NCBI GenBank assembly: GCA_035519135.1
Contig: DATIWX010000092.1
Coordinates: 26,294 to 90,293, forward strand
Length of the DNA: 64,000 nt
Direction: 5' to 3'
DNA from: VBDM01 sp035519135
GTDB lineage: Bacteria; Pseudomonadota; Gammaproteobacteria; Burkholderiales; SG8-39
Shown here: piece after piece, positions 44,622 to 53,153 of the stretch
Position numbering within the stretch: the stretch's first letter is position 1
How the letters are laid out: every line of letters starts with the position of its first letter
Notes under the pieces: model-generated
Told to the model about the DNA's origin: nothing
Seen by the model: the letters and a program-made list of their open reading frames with translations, nothing else
Databases searched by the model: none
Made by a program: the position numbers and the translations under genes

Positions 44622-45446
44622 TCACTCGCCCATCGGCGCGCGGATCTCCGCCGTCACTCTCAGCTCGTTCTTCACCGACATCACGCCGGGAACGGACATG
44701 GCCACGCGCGCGGCGTTGTTCGATTCCTCGCGCGTCGCGACGATGCCGCGCATGCGCACCTGCGCGCCGTCGGAATCGACCGCGAAGGTGAGCCCCCGGG
44801 TCGCCGGATCGGCGCGCAGCGCCGCCCTGAGGGTCGCCTGAAGGGCGAGGTCGGACAGGGCCTTGCGGGATTCCTCGGTTTCGCGGAACTCCGGCTGGCG
44901 GGTGAGCTCGATGATCTCGTCGGCGCACTGCTCGACGCTCATGCGCTCGGTGTTGAGCGACAGGTCGTAGCCTTCCGGGTCCTGCCAGTCGATGCCGAAG
45001 TGACGCTTGGCGATCGCGCCCTGCGCCTCGTCGCTGTTGCGTATTTCGGCGGCGACCGTTTCGCGGTCGCTGGTATCGAGCCTGGACATCATGCGCTTCA
45101 CGCGCAGCTCGAACGGCGCGCAGATGCGGATGCAGATCGCGTGCTTCACCGGCCGCAGCAGGTGCGCCGCTCCCCAGCCGCGCATCACCGCGCCCCTGCT
45201 CGCGACCTGCAGCATCTCGTCCGCCGTGTAGATGGAAAGGCTGGTCTTGTCGGCCGTGAGCCGCTCGAACAGGTTCGCTTTTCCGCCGAGCAGCCGGATC
45301 ACGTGGCTCTTCCGCAGCCGCATCTTGTCGGCGAGATGGTTGATCATTTCGTGGTAGACCAGCGGCACGTTCAGCTCGGATTCGAGAATGCGGGCCACGT
45401 CCATCCCCAGCGACCCCATCTCGCGCGTCATGGCGATCAACGGCAT
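44622..45446 (-). CDS. Cytidylate-kinase-like protein fused to a BON domain
   Basis: Protein of 274 residues without a signal peptide. The first 190 residues resemble the cytidylate-kinase-like family: P-loop-type TREMGSLGMDVARILESELN and DKTSLSIYTADEMLQVASRG. The last 70 residues form a BON domain (LQATLRAALRADPATRG, then GIVATREESNNAARVAMSV and PGVMSVKNELRV). BON domains usually sit in periplasmic or membrane proteins, so the pairing with a cytoplasmic kinase fold is odd. An FNR-like box centred about 70 bases upstream suggests oxygen control. Confidence 0.78.
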   Translation of the reverse strand: MPLIAMTREMGSLGMDVARILESELNVPLVYHEMINHLADKMRLRKSHVIRLLGGKANLFERLTADKTSLSIYTADEMLQVASRGAVMRGWGAAHLLRPVKHAICIRICAPFELRVKRMMSRLDTSDRETVAAEIRNSDEAQGAIAKRHFGIDWQDPEGYDLSLNTERMSVEQCADEIIELTRQPEFRETEESRKALSDLALQATLRAALRADPATRGLTFAVDSDGAQVRMRGIVATREESNNAARVAMSVPGVMSVKNELRVTAEIRAPMGE

Positions 45447-45508
45447 GCGACCCTCCCTTGAAGCCTGGCAGAGAGGAGAGTGTAGACGCTCCCCCCGGGG
45501 AGCCGCAA

Positions 45509-45522
45509 TTGACCCAGGTCAG
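45509..45522 (-). promoter_or_regulatory. FNR/FixK-like box upstream of the kinase-BON gene
   Basis: TTGACCCAGGTCAG is a near-perfect FNR/CRP-type palindrome (TTGAC-N4-GTCAA with one mismatch). On the minus strand a TACACT -10-like hexamer lies at 45479-45484, about 34 bases from the box centre, close to the class II activator geometry. The downstream gene starts at 45446. The same 13 bases recur at 62433. Confidence 0.5.
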
Positions 45523-45575
45523 TCCCCTGGATGCAATGCAGCATCCGAGCAGACCGGAGCTTGTGGCTCTGAGCT

Positions 45576-45676
45576 TGTCATCCCGAGCCGTAGTCCCGAG
45601 CGCAGCGAGGAAGCAGCGAGGGATCTCTGCCGGTACAGCGTGCCAACGGAGATCCTTCGCTGCGCTCAGGATGACA
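45576..45676. repeat. Dispersed inverted-repeat element, copy A
   Basis: A 101-base palindromic element. The ends are TGTCATCCCGAGC and GCTCAGGATGACA (12 of 13 bases inverted), and an inner pair is AGCGAGGGATCT (45615-45626) with AGATCCTTCGCT (45650-45661). A related full copy is at 58292, with partial copies at 48320 and 55311. It lies between the kinase-BON gene and a hydrolase gene. No open reading frame is carried, so it is MITE- or REP-like. Confidence 0.75.
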
Positions 45677-45696
45677 GCCCCGCCAGCGCCGGGCCG

Positions 45697-46458
45697 TCAT
45701 TTCTTCTCGCCCTCCAGCAGCAGCCGGATGAGGGTGACCAGGTCCTTCTCCTTCCTGGCGAAGAAGTGGTCGGTCCCGAACACCATCGTCTGGCTCGAGC
45801 CGCGCATGCGCTTGAGCGTCTCGGCGCGCTTCGGGGCTCCCTTGATGACCGCCTCGATGTCGTTCTCGGCATAGACGTCATAGACGGGGAACTTGATCTT
45901 CTTGAACGGTCCCAGGTCTCCGCTCGAGATGGAGAGCGAGATCCAGCCCGAGAGCGGAACCTGCGGGTGCGCGCTGATGTAGTGGTTCGCCATGCGCGAG
46001 CCCATGCTGTGCGACAGCAGCCAGACTTTGTCGTAGTGCTTGCGGCGCAGATAGGTCATCGCGCCCGCGAAGCGCGCGTCCGCCTCCCAGAAGAGCACCG
46101 GGTAGCGCGCCGCCGGCGCCTCCGCGGCGAGCAGCGGCATCTGCACCGACAGCGTGGTGTAGCCCGAGTCGGCGAGCCGCGTGCGCAGCTCGCCGATCAC
46201 GCCGTAGTCCGGATGCACGCCCAGGCCGTGCGCGAGGATGATCGCGCCTTTCGCGGGGTGCGCCTCGGTAAGGATGCCGAGAAATTTCTCGGTGCGCGGC
46301 GCTTCCAGCCACACCGCTTCGCCCGAGACCAGCGTCGGAACGATCTGGTCGGCCCAGCGCTTCTCGCGCGCATAGTCGGAGGGCTGCTGCTGGGCGTGAG
46401 CGAGTAGCGGCGCGCACAGCGCCGCTGCACAGATCGTCCTCCATCGCAGTGACCGCAT
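45697..46458 (-). CDS. Exported alpha/beta-hydrolase-like protein (DUF3530 type)
   Basis: Periplasmic protein of 253 residues with a signal peptide (TICAAALCAPLLAHAQ). The alpha/beta-hydrolase elements are GAIILAHGLGVHPDYGVIGE, the nucleophile-elbow-like LLSHSMGSRMANHY and GTDHFFARKE with a candidate catalytic histidine near the end. The family name DUF3530 is from memory. It stands alone on its strand, with a repeat element just after its stop. Confidence 0.75.
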   Translation of the reverse strand: MRSLRWRTICAAALCAPLLAHAQQQPSDYAREKRWADQIVPTLVSGEAVWLEAPRTEKFLGILTEAHPAKGAIILAHGLGVHPDYGVIGELRTRLADSGYTTLSVQMPLLAAEAPAARYPVLFWEADARFAGAMTYLRRKHYDKVWLLSHSMGSRMANHYISAHPQVPLSGWISLSISSGDLGPFKKIKFPVYDVYAENDIEAVIKGAPKRAETLKRMRGSSQTMVFGTDHFFARKEKDLVTLIRLLLEGEKK

Positions 46459-46535
46459 CGCCGCTATTGTAGCGTCGCCTCGGCTAGAATAGCCCGTCGC
46501 CGCGCGGCGACACTTTCTTCAAGAGGTGGCAATCG

Positions 46536-47759
46536 ATGCCCGGTCCGCTGTCGCACGTTCGCGTTCTCGACCTCTCGCGCGTGCTCGCCGGCCCCTGGGC
46601 GGGACAGAACCTCGCCGACCTCGGCGCCGAGGTGATCAAGGTCGAGCGCCCGGGCCCGGGCGACGACTCGCGCGCCTTCGGCCCGCCCTGGGTGAAGGAC
46701 AGGGACGGCCGCGACACCGGGGACTCGGCCTACTACACCTCGGCCAATCGCGGCAAGAAGTCGATCACCATCAACATCTCCAGGCCCGAAGGGCAGAAAC
46801 TCGTGCGCGATCTCGCTGCGATTTCCGACGTGCTCATCGAGAACTACAAGTTCGGCGATCTCGCGCGCTACGGCCTCGCCTACGACGACCTGAAGAAGAT
46901 CAATCCCCGGCTCATCTACTGCTCGGTCACGGGCTTCGGCCAGACCGGACCGTACCGCGAGCGCCCCGGCTACGACTTCATGATCCAGGGCATGGGCGGC
47001 ATGATGAGCGTCACCGGCGAGCCCGACGATGTCCCGGGCGGCGGCCCGCAGCGCGCCGGTGTTCCGGTCGCCGACATCATCACCGGTATGTACGCCTCGA
47101 TCGCGATCTGCGCCGCCCTCGCCCACCGTGCCGAGAGCGGCAAAGGACAGCATCTCGATCTCGCGCTGCTCGACTCGCAGATCGCGCTGCTCGCCTACCA
47201 GAACACCAACTACTTCTCCACCGGCAAGCCGCCCAAGCGCATCGGCAACCTGCACCCGAACATCGTGCCCTATCAGCCGTTCCGCACCGCCGATGGCCGC
47301 GTGATCCTCGCCTGCGGCAACGACAACCTCTACCGCAAGTTCTGCGAGGTCGCCGGCTGCCGCGAGCTCGCCGACGATGCGCGCTTCGCCTCCAACGGCA
47401 AGCGCGTCGAGAACCGCGCCGAGCTGACGCGGCTGCTGCAGGCGATCTTCCTGACCAAAACCACGCACGAATGGGTCGAGCTGCTGGAGGCGGCGGGCGT
47501 CGCCAACGGGCCGATCAACGACGTCGCGCAGGTGTTCGAGGAGCCGCAGGTGAAGGCGCGCGGCGTGAAGATCGAGCTCGATCATCCCGTCGCGGGCAAG
47601 CTCCCCCTGGTGGCGAGCCCGATGCGCTTCTCCGGCACGCCGCTCGAGTACAAGCTGGCGCCGCCGGTGCTGGGCCAGCATACCGACGAGATCCTGCGCG
47701 GCCTGCTGCGCCTGAGCGATTCCGAGATCGCCGGGCTGCACGCCGGCGGCGTAGTCTAG
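46536..47759 (+). CDS. CaiB/BaiF family CoA-transferase (type III)
   Basis: Second CoA-transferase of the window, 407 residues. HVRVLDLSRVLAGPWAGQNL and ADLGAEVIKVERPGPGDD start the fold, ISDVLIENYKFGDL precedes the catalytic region, and FGQTGPYRERPGYDFMIQGM is the conserved acyl pocket. An AAGAGGTGG ribosome-binding site precedes the ATG. It is followed after 11 bases by an unknown membrane protein, but no acyl-CoA dehydrogenase is near. Confidence 0.94.
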   Translation: MPGPLSHVRVLDLSRVLAGPWAGQNLADLGAEVIKVERPGPGDDSRAFGPPWVKDRDGRDTGDSAYYTSANRGKKSITINISRPEGQKLVRDLAAISDVLIENYKFGDLARYGLAYDDLKKINPRLIYCSVTGFGQTGPYRERPGYDFMIQGMGGMMSVTGEPDDVPGGGPQRAGVPVADIITGMYASIAICAALAHRAESGKGQHLDLALLDSQIALLAYQNTNYFSTGKPPKRIGNLHPNIVPYQPFRTADGRVILACGNDNLYRKFCEVAGCRELADDARFASNGKRVENRAELTRLLQAIFLTKTTHEWVELLEAAGVANGPINDVAQVFEEPQVKARGVKIELDHPVAGKLPLVASPMRFSGTPLEYKLAPPVLGQHTDEILRGLLRLSDSEIAGLHAGGVV

Positions 47760-47770
47760 GGCAGCAGGCC

Positions 47771-48313
47771 ATGGCCTCACCCGGCAACCGGCGTTCGGCG
47801 ATCGTCACCGCGGCGGTCATGGTGGCGGGCTCGCTCGCCTGGATCGCCGGGATCTGGATCTCCGGGCTCGAAGGCTCGCGCGGCTTCTTCGGCCCGGGCC
47901 CGCTGATCGCCGATGCCAACCTGATCCTCGAGATCTTTCTAGTCGCCGGGGTCAGCTACGGCTTCCTGCTCGCGCGCCGCGGCAACATCGAGGCGCACCA
48001 GCTCAACCAGACGACCTGGGTCACTCTCAATCTGGGCCTGGTCGCGCTGGTCATGGCGGGCGCCATGCAGGACGTGAAGATCGCCAGGGCCGCGGATCTC
48101 GCCGACTGGCGCATCGGCGTCACCTGGATGCACGCCGCGGCGGGAACGCTCACCGCTTTCGCTGGCCTGTGGATCGTGCTGCAGATGAACAACGTTCTCC
48201 CCCCCGGCCTGCACGTGCGCTGGTGGAGGAATCTGATGCGCGCCGCGCTCGCCGGCTACTGGCTGACCGCTCTGCTGGGCTTTCTCACCTACTATTTCTG
48301 GTACATCGCGTAA
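47771..48313 (+). CDS. Integral membrane protein of unknown function
   Basis: One hundred and eighty residues with about five hydrophobic segments: VTAAVMVAGSLAWIAGIWIS, LILEIFLVAGVSYGFLLARR, TWVTLNLGLVALVMAGAM, WMHAAAGTLTAFAGLWIVLQ and AALAGYWLTALLGFLTYYFW. Histidines in EAHQLNQ and MHAAAG might bind heme or metal; DUF420-like proteins share this size and layout, but I am not certain of the link. It is downstream of the CoA-transferase and ends just before a repeat copy. Confidence 0.75.
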   Translation: MASPGNRRSAIVTAAVMVAGSLAWIAGIWISGLEGSRGFFGPGPLIADANLILEIFLVAGVSYGFLLARRGNIEAHQLNQTTWVTLNLGLVALVMAGAMQDVKIARAADLADWRIGVTWMHAAAGTLTAFAGLWIVLQMNNVLPPGLHVRWWRNLMRAALAGYWLTALLGFLTYYFWYIA

Positions 48314-48319
48314 GCAATC

Positions 48320-48350
48320 TGTCATCCCGAGCGAAGCGAGGGATCTGACA
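48320..48350. repeat. Dispersed repeat, half copy B
   Basis: TGTCATCCCGAGCG followed by AAGCGAGGGATCTGACA matches one arm of the elements at 45576 and 58292. TGTCA/TGACA ends make it a short palindrome by itself. It sits between two convergent genes (stops at 48313 and 48364) and could serve as a bidirectional terminator. Confidence 0.65.
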
Positions 48351-48363
48351 GCACCGGACTACA

Positions 48364-49158
48364 TTACACGAAGGTCAGCAGCATCCGCGTCGCCATCACG
48401 TAGAACAGCACGGCGAAGATGCGCTTCAGCCACAGGGTGGGCAGCCGGTGGGCGGCGGCCGCCCCCACCGGCGCCATCAGCATGCTCAACACCACGATTC
48501 CGGCGAGCGCGGGCAGGTAGACGAAGCCGACGCTGTAGGGCGGCAGCCCGGTCTCGCGCAGGCCCGTGGCGACGAATCCGACGGTCCCCGACAGCGCGAT
48601 CGGAAAGCCGATCGCCGCCGCGGTGCCGATCGCCTGGAGCAGGGGCACGTTGCACCAGAGCATGAAAGGCACGGTCATGAACGCTCCGCCGATCGCGGTG
48701 AACGCGGATACCGCGCTCACCACGAACCCGAACGCGGTCATGCCCGCGAGCCCCGGCGGCTGGCGCGAAGGCCTGGGCTTGCGGTCGAGCAGCATGTTGG
48801 TGGCCGCGATATAGATCACGGCGGTGAATATCGCGGCGAACGCCGCGGTGGGGATGAAGCTCGCGATCCAGGAGCCGAACACGCCTCCCAGCAGGATGCC
48901 CGGCGTGATCTTCCCGGCGACGTCCCAGCGGATCGCGCCGCGCGCCGCGTGCGCGCGCACGCTCGCCACCGAGGTGAACAGGATGGTCGCCATGCCGGTG
49001 CCGACCGCGAGGTGCAGGATGTGCGCCTTGGGCAGCCCCTGCGCCTCGAACAGCATCACCAGCAGCGGCACCATGATCGCGCCGCCGCCGATGCCGAGCA
49101 TGCCCGCGAAGAACCCGACCGCCGCCCCGATGGCGGCGTAGCCCAGCCACCAGTCCAC
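48364..49158 (-). CDS. TauE/SafE-family anion permease
   Basis: Inner-membrane TSUP protein of 264 residues. The two family repeats are GFFAGMLGIGGGAIMVPLLV and FTAIGGAFMTVPFMLWCNV. It has about eight hydrophobic segments. I place the start at the GTG at 49158, six bases after the glpD stop, with FDWWLG-like first residues VDWWLGYAAIGAAVGF. Together with glpD it forms a two-gene unit; the anion carried is unknown. Confidence 0.87.
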   Translation of the reverse strand: MDWWLGYAAIGAAVGFFAGMLGIGGGAIMVPLLVMLFEAQGLPKAHILHLAVGTGMATILFTSVASVRAHAARGAIRWDVAGKITPGILLGGVFGSWIASFIPTAAFAAIFTAVIYIAATNMLLDRKPRPSRQPPGLAGMTAFGFVVSAVSAFTAIGGAFMTVPFMLWCNVPLLQAIGTAAAIGFPIALSGTVGFVATGLRETGLPPYSVGFVYLPALAGIVVLSMLMAPVGAAAAHRLPTLWLKRIFAVLFYVMATRMLLTFV

Positions 49159-49163
49159 GGAAT

Positions 49164-50681
49164 CTAGTGCTTCGCCAGGTAGTCGCGCACCGCGAGCTTC
49201 TCGTCCGCGCTCATGTGCAGCCCGCACTTGGTGCGCCGCCACAGCACGTCCTCGTCGTCGCGCGCCCATTCGTTCCTGACGAGGTAGTCGAGCTCGCGCT
49301 CGTACAGGCCGCCGCCGAAATTGCGGCCGAGCTCGCGCTCGGCGTGCGCGTCGCCGATGATCTCCTCGGCGAGCGAGCCGTGCCGGCGCAGCACCCGCGC
49401 CAGCCACATCTTGGGCAGGCGCGGATAGCGGCGGCGGAAATCCAGCAGCAGCCCGCGGAACGTGAGCCCGCCGAGGTCGCCCCCGGGGAGCGCCTCGGTG
49501 TGCGTCCAGTCGGACTTGCCGGGAAAGCGCGCGGCGAGCTTGGCCATCGCCTGCTCGGCGAGCCTGCGGTAGGTGGTGATCTTCCCGCCGAACACGCTGA
49601 GCAGCGGCGGATCGTCGGGCCACGGCCCGTTGTCGAGCAGCAGGTGATAGTCGCGCGTCACCGCGGAGGGGTCCTCGCTGCCGTCGTCGTAGAGCGGCCG
49701 CACGCCCGAGTAGCTCCACACCACCATTCCGGGCGTGATCGGCGTCTGCGCGTAGCGGCTCGCCGCCTCGCACAGGTACTCGATCTCGCTGCGCGTGATG
49801 CGCGCGCGGAAGTCGTCGCGCGTGACCGGGACCTCGGTGGTGCCGACGAGCGTGAACTGCCGCTCGTAGGGAATCATGAATATGACGCGCCGGTCGGGGT
49901 TCTGCAGGATGAAGGCGTGGCGCTCGGAGTGGATGCGTGGCACCACGATGTGGCTGCCCTTCACCAGGCGCACGCTCGCCGAGAGCTTCGTCCTGAGCAC
50001 GTCGTCCAGCACCTGCCTCACCCAGGGCCCGGCGGCGTTCACGATCGCCGCGGCGTGCACGCTGCGGCTCTCGCCGGACTCGGGCGCGAGCTTCGCCACC
50101 CAGCGGCCGTTCTCGCGCTTCGCCGACACCAGGCGCGTGCGGGGAAGAATGGTCGCTCCCAGGGCCGCGGCGGAGCGCGCGTTCAGAATCACCAGGCGCG
50201 CGTCGTCGACCCAGCAGTCGTAGTAGACGAAGCCGCGCTCGAACTCGGGCTTCAGGCCCGCACCGTAACCGTCGGGGTCGAGCCGGATCCCTTTCGACCC
50301 CGGCAGCGAGCTTTTCGGCCCGAAGCCGGGAATGCCCTGCCCGAGATGGTCGTAGAGGAACAGGCCGGCGCGGATCATCCACGCCGGCCGGAGGTGCGAC
50401 TCGTGCGGCAGCACGAACTCGAGCGGCCAGATGATGTGCGGGGCGATCGCGAGCAGCGTCTCGCGCTCGGCGAGCGCTTCCGCGACCAGGCGGAACTCGA
50501 AGTACTCGAGGTAGCGCAGCCCCCCGTGGATGAGCTTGGTCGAGGCCGACGAGGTCGCCGAGGCGAGGTCGCCCTGCTCGACCAGCAGCACCTTCAGGCC
50601 GCGCCCGGCGGCGTCGCGCGCGATGCCCGCGCCGTTGATGCCGCCGCCGATGATCAGGAGATCGTAGTGCTCGGTGTCCAC
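49164..50681 (-). CDS. glpD: Aerobic glycerol-3-phosphate dehydrogenase
   Basis: Membrane-associated FAD enzyme that oxidises glycerol-3-phosphate to dihydroxyacetone phosphate and reduces quinone. It has 505 residues. The FAD-binding loop is LLIIGGGINGAGIARDAAGR, followed by the DAO signature SSASTKLIHGGLRYLEYFEF and VNAAGPWVRQVLD. It lacks neighbours glpK and glpF, so glycerol uptake genes lie elsewhere. Confidence 0.96.
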   Translation of the reverse strand: MDTEHYDLLIIGGGINGAGIARDAAGRGLKVLLVEQGDLASATSSASTKLIHGGLRYLEYFEFRLVAEALAERETLLAIAPHIIWPLEFVLPHESHLRPAWMIRAGLFLYDHLGQGIPGFGPKSSLPGSKGIRLDPDGYGAGLKPEFERGFVYYDCWVDDARLVILNARSAAALGATILPRTRLVSAKRENGRWVAKLAPESGESRSVHAAAIVNAAGPWVRQVLDDVLRTKLSASVRLVKGSHIVVPRIHSERHAFILQNPDRRVIFMIPYERQFTLVGTTEVPVTRDDFRARITRSEIEYLCEAASRYAQTPITPGMVVWSYSGVRPLYDDGSEDPSAVTRDYHLLLDNGPWPDDPPLLSVFGGKITTYRRLAEQAMAKLAARFPGKSDWTHTEALPGGDLGGLTFRGLLLDFRRRYPRLPKMWLARVLRRHGSLAEEIIGDAHAERELGRNFGGGLYERELDYLVRNEWARDDEDVLWRRTKCGLHMSADEKLAVRDYLAKH

Positions 50682-50720
50682 GTCGGGGTGGATTCTTGGG
50701 GTCTGCGCCGTGTAAGGATT

Positions 50721-52334
50721 CTACGCGAGTCGGAAGGTCGCAGTGACGGCCACGCCGCTGCCCGAGGCGAGGTTCTCCGCCCGGATGGCGCCGCCGTGGA
50801 ATTCGGCGACGAGCCGCGCCACGTACAGCCCCAGGCCCAGGTGGGGCTCGCGCGCGCTCCCGGCCCGCCCGCGCTCGGTGCGCACCGACACCATCGACTC
50901 GAACAGCTTGCCGCGCATCGCCTCGGGCAGCGGCGGCCCCTGGTTGGCGACGCGCAGCTCGGCGACTCCTCCCGCGGCGGCGAGCGACACCCGGACCGGC
51001 TCGCCGTCGCGGGAGAAGTCCACCGCGTTGGCGACCAGCTTGTCGAGAAGCTGCGCAGCGAGGTCGGGCGAGCCGCTGGCGACCGCCCGCTCCCCGGGAA
51101 GCGCGAGCTCGAAAGCCTGGCCCGGGTAGGCGAGCCGGTAGCCCTCGACGCAGCCGGCGACCACCGCGGCGAGGTCGAAGGTCTCGCGCTCGACCGAGGC
51201 GAGGCCCTGCTCCAGGCGCGTCGCCTCGCTCATGCGCGTGAGTATCGTGCCCAGGCGCTTGAGGCCTTCCTCGGCGCGCTCGATGTAGACGCGCGCGTCC
51301 GCCGGCGCGAGCTTCAGGTTCTCGAGCGACGAACGCACCACGGCGATCGGCGTGCGCAGCTCGTGCGACAGCCGGCTCGCCATGCTCTCGAGATAGGCGT
51401 GGTGCTGCGAAAGCTTGCCCAGCATCGCCGAGAAGCTGCGCGAGAGATCGCCGATCTCGTCGCTCGCATTCTGCGCGGTGAGCAGGCGTGAATGAGGGTG
51501 GGCGAGGCGCCCGTGGGCGTCGATCGCGGTCTCGGCCTCGTCGCGCAGCCGCCGGATACGGGTGGAAATGCGCGTCGCGAACCAGATCAGGACCGCCGCG
51601 GCGAACGCGAACACCGCCAGCGTCACCACCAGCAGCCGCTCGAGCGCGAGGCTGCGCACCGAGAGGATGGGATTGGTGCTCTCCTCGGCCACCACCGCCC
51701 CGGCGACCTCGTCGCCGTTCCAGATCGGATGGGCCGCGGAGATCACCACCGCCTTGCCGTCGGGCGTGTTGCGCAGGCGCACGCCCGGCCGGCCCGCCAG
51801 CGCGCCCGAGATCTCGCGCCCGGTGGCGAGCACGTCGTCGGCGATGGCGTCGTCGAAGTCCTCGTTCGGGCGCGGGATCAGGAAGCCGAGCAGGCGCTGC
51901 GTGAAGGTCTCCTCCGCCGCCGCGCCTTCGCGCTTGAGGCTGCCCGCGAGCGCGAGAACGCGCAGCTCATGGGTGACCACCCAGATGCGCGAGGTCGTTC
52001 GCTCGACGCCTTTGAGGATCTCGGAGATCTCCTCGATCTCGCGCCGCGCCGCGACCGCCTCCTCGCGGTCGATGATCGCGGGACCGGATCCTTCCTCCGG
52101 GCCGGGAGCGGGCTCGCCGCGCTCCGCCGCGAGCCGCCGCAGCTCCTCTTCCGCCTCGCGCCGCAGGTCGTCGTCGCGCGACGGCGGCGCGCGCAGCAGC
52201 CCGGGGCGGTCGTGCAGCGCGGTGGCGACGGCGCGCGCGGTCGCGAGCAGCGCCTGCTCCTCGCCCTCGAGCAGGAAGCGCTCCATCTCGCGCACGTAGC
52301 TGTAGCCCGCCCACGGCAGGGCGAGCAGCAGCAC
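50721..52334 (-). CDS. Sensor histidine kinase (possibly PdsS-like)
   Basis: Membrane histidine kinase of 537 residues from the GTG at 52334. The first membrane helix reaches upstream of that codon in frame (LRIKLALVAV before LLLALPWAGY), so translation may begin earlier, near 52380. A periplasmic region and a second helix (LVVTLAVFAFAAAVLIWFAT) follow. The H-box is SRLSHELRTPIAVVRSSLEN, the N-box LLDKLVANAVDFSRDG and the G-box GLGLYVARL. The N-terminal LPWAGYSYVREMERFLLEGEE resembles kinases of the proteobacterial dedicated sortase system. The partner regulator lies just upstream. Confidence 0.9.
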   Translation of the reverse strand: MLLLALPWAGYSYVREMERFLLEGEEQALLATARAVATALHDRPGLLRAPPSRDDDLRREAEEELRRLAAERGEPAPGPEEGSGPAIIDREEAVAARREIEEISEILKGVERTTSRIWVVTHELRVLALAGSLKREGAAAEETFTQRLLGFLIPRPNEDFDDAIADDVLATGREISGALAGRPGVRLRNTPDGKAVVISAAHPIWNGDEVAGAVVAEESTNPILSVRSLALERLLVVTLAVFAFAAAVLIWFATRISTRIRRLRDEAETAIDAHGRLAHPHSRLLTAQNASDEIGDLSRSFSAMLGKLSQHHAYLESMASRLSHELRTPIAVVRSSLENLKLAPADARVYIERAEEGLKRLGTILTRMSEATRLEQGLASVERETFDLAAVVAGCVEGYRLAYPGQAFELALPGERAVASGSPDLAAQLLDKLVANAVDFSRDGEPVRVSLAAAGGVAELRVANQGPPLPEAMRGKLFESMVSVRTERGRAGSAREPHLGLGLYVARLVAEFHGGAIRAENLASGSGVAVTATFRLA

Positions 52335-52386
52335 CGCGACGAGCGCGAGCTTGATGCGCAGGCTGAACGCGGGAAGCTTCAGGCTT

Positions 52387-53076
52387 TCAGGCCTTCCAGC
52401 GGTATCCCATGCCGTACACCGTGTCGATCTGGTCGAAGCCCGGATCGACCGCCGCGAATTTCCTGCGGATGCGCTTCACGTGCGAGGTCACCGTGCCCTC
52501 GTCGACGACGAGGTTCGCCTCGCGCATCAGCGCCTCGCGGTCCTTCACGTGGCCGGGAAATTTCGCGAGCGTGTGCACCATCCAGAACTCGGTGAGCGTG
52601 AGCTCGACCGGCTTGTCCTTCCACGCCGCGGTGAAGCGCTTGGCGTCGAGCCTCAGCGCCCCGCGCTCGAGCACCTCCTCCGCCGCCCTGGGCTCGCGCA
52701 GCGCGTCGACCCGGCGGAACAGGGCCGAGATGCGCGCCAGCAGGTGCGGCAGGCTCACGTCCTTGGTGAGATAGTCGTCGGCCCCCAGGCGCAGGCCCGA
52801 GACCGCGTCGAAATCCGAGTCGCGCGCGGTGAGGAACAGGATCGGCAGCGCCGGCGACAGGGCGCGCAGCTCGCGGCACAGCGCGAAGCCGCCCTCGGGC
52901 TCGTCTCCCAGGCCGATGTCGATCAGCGCGAGGTCGGGCAGGCGCGCGCGGAACGCACCCATGGCCTCGCCGCGCGCGGCGTAGGCGCTCACCTCGTAAC
53001 CGTGCTTCTTCAGCGCGTCCGCCGTGTTGGCGCGGATCGCGGCGTCGTCTTCCACGATGGCGATGCGGCGGGGCAT
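52387..53076 (-). CDS. OmpR-type response regulator (possibly PdsR-like)
   Basis: Two-component regulator of 229 residues. The receiver domain has the acidic pair IVEDDAAIR, phospho-acceptor in DLALIDIGLGDE and the lysine in ADDYLTKDVSLP. The winged-helix output domain ends HVKRIRRKFAAVDPGFD and TVYGMGYRWKA. The SLPHLLARISALFRR wording recalls the regulator of the proteobacterial dedicated sortase system, but no sortase or sorted protein is in the window. A terminator of the preceding gene lies just upstream. Confidence 0.92.
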   Translation of the reverse strand: MPRRIAIVEDDAAIRANTADALKKHGYEVSAYAARGEAMGAFRARLPDLALIDIGLGDEPEGGFALCRELRALSPALPILFLTARDSDFDAVSGLRLGADDYLTKDVSLPHLLARISALFRRVDALREPRAAEEVLERGALRLDAKRFTAAWKDKPVELTLTEFWMVHTLAKFPGHVKDREALMREANLVVDEGTVTSHVKRIRRKFAAVDPGFDQIDTVYGMGYRWKA

Positions 53077-53092
53077 GCGGCGACTATAGCGT

Positions 53093-53132
53093 CAAAACAA
53101 AACGGCCGGGACCCCTTGGAGGGCCCCGGCCG
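53093..53132 (-). terminator. Intrinsic terminator of the ABC receptor gene
   Basis: On the minus strand CGGCCGGGG (53124-53132) pairs with CCCGGCCG (53103-53110) across a short loop and is followed by TTTTGTTTT (53093-53102 complement). It lies 22 bases after the stop of the receptor gene at 53154 and before the response-regulator start, separating the two units. Confidence 0.85.
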
Positions 53133-53153
53133 CGGGAAGGTTCCGGATCGAGG

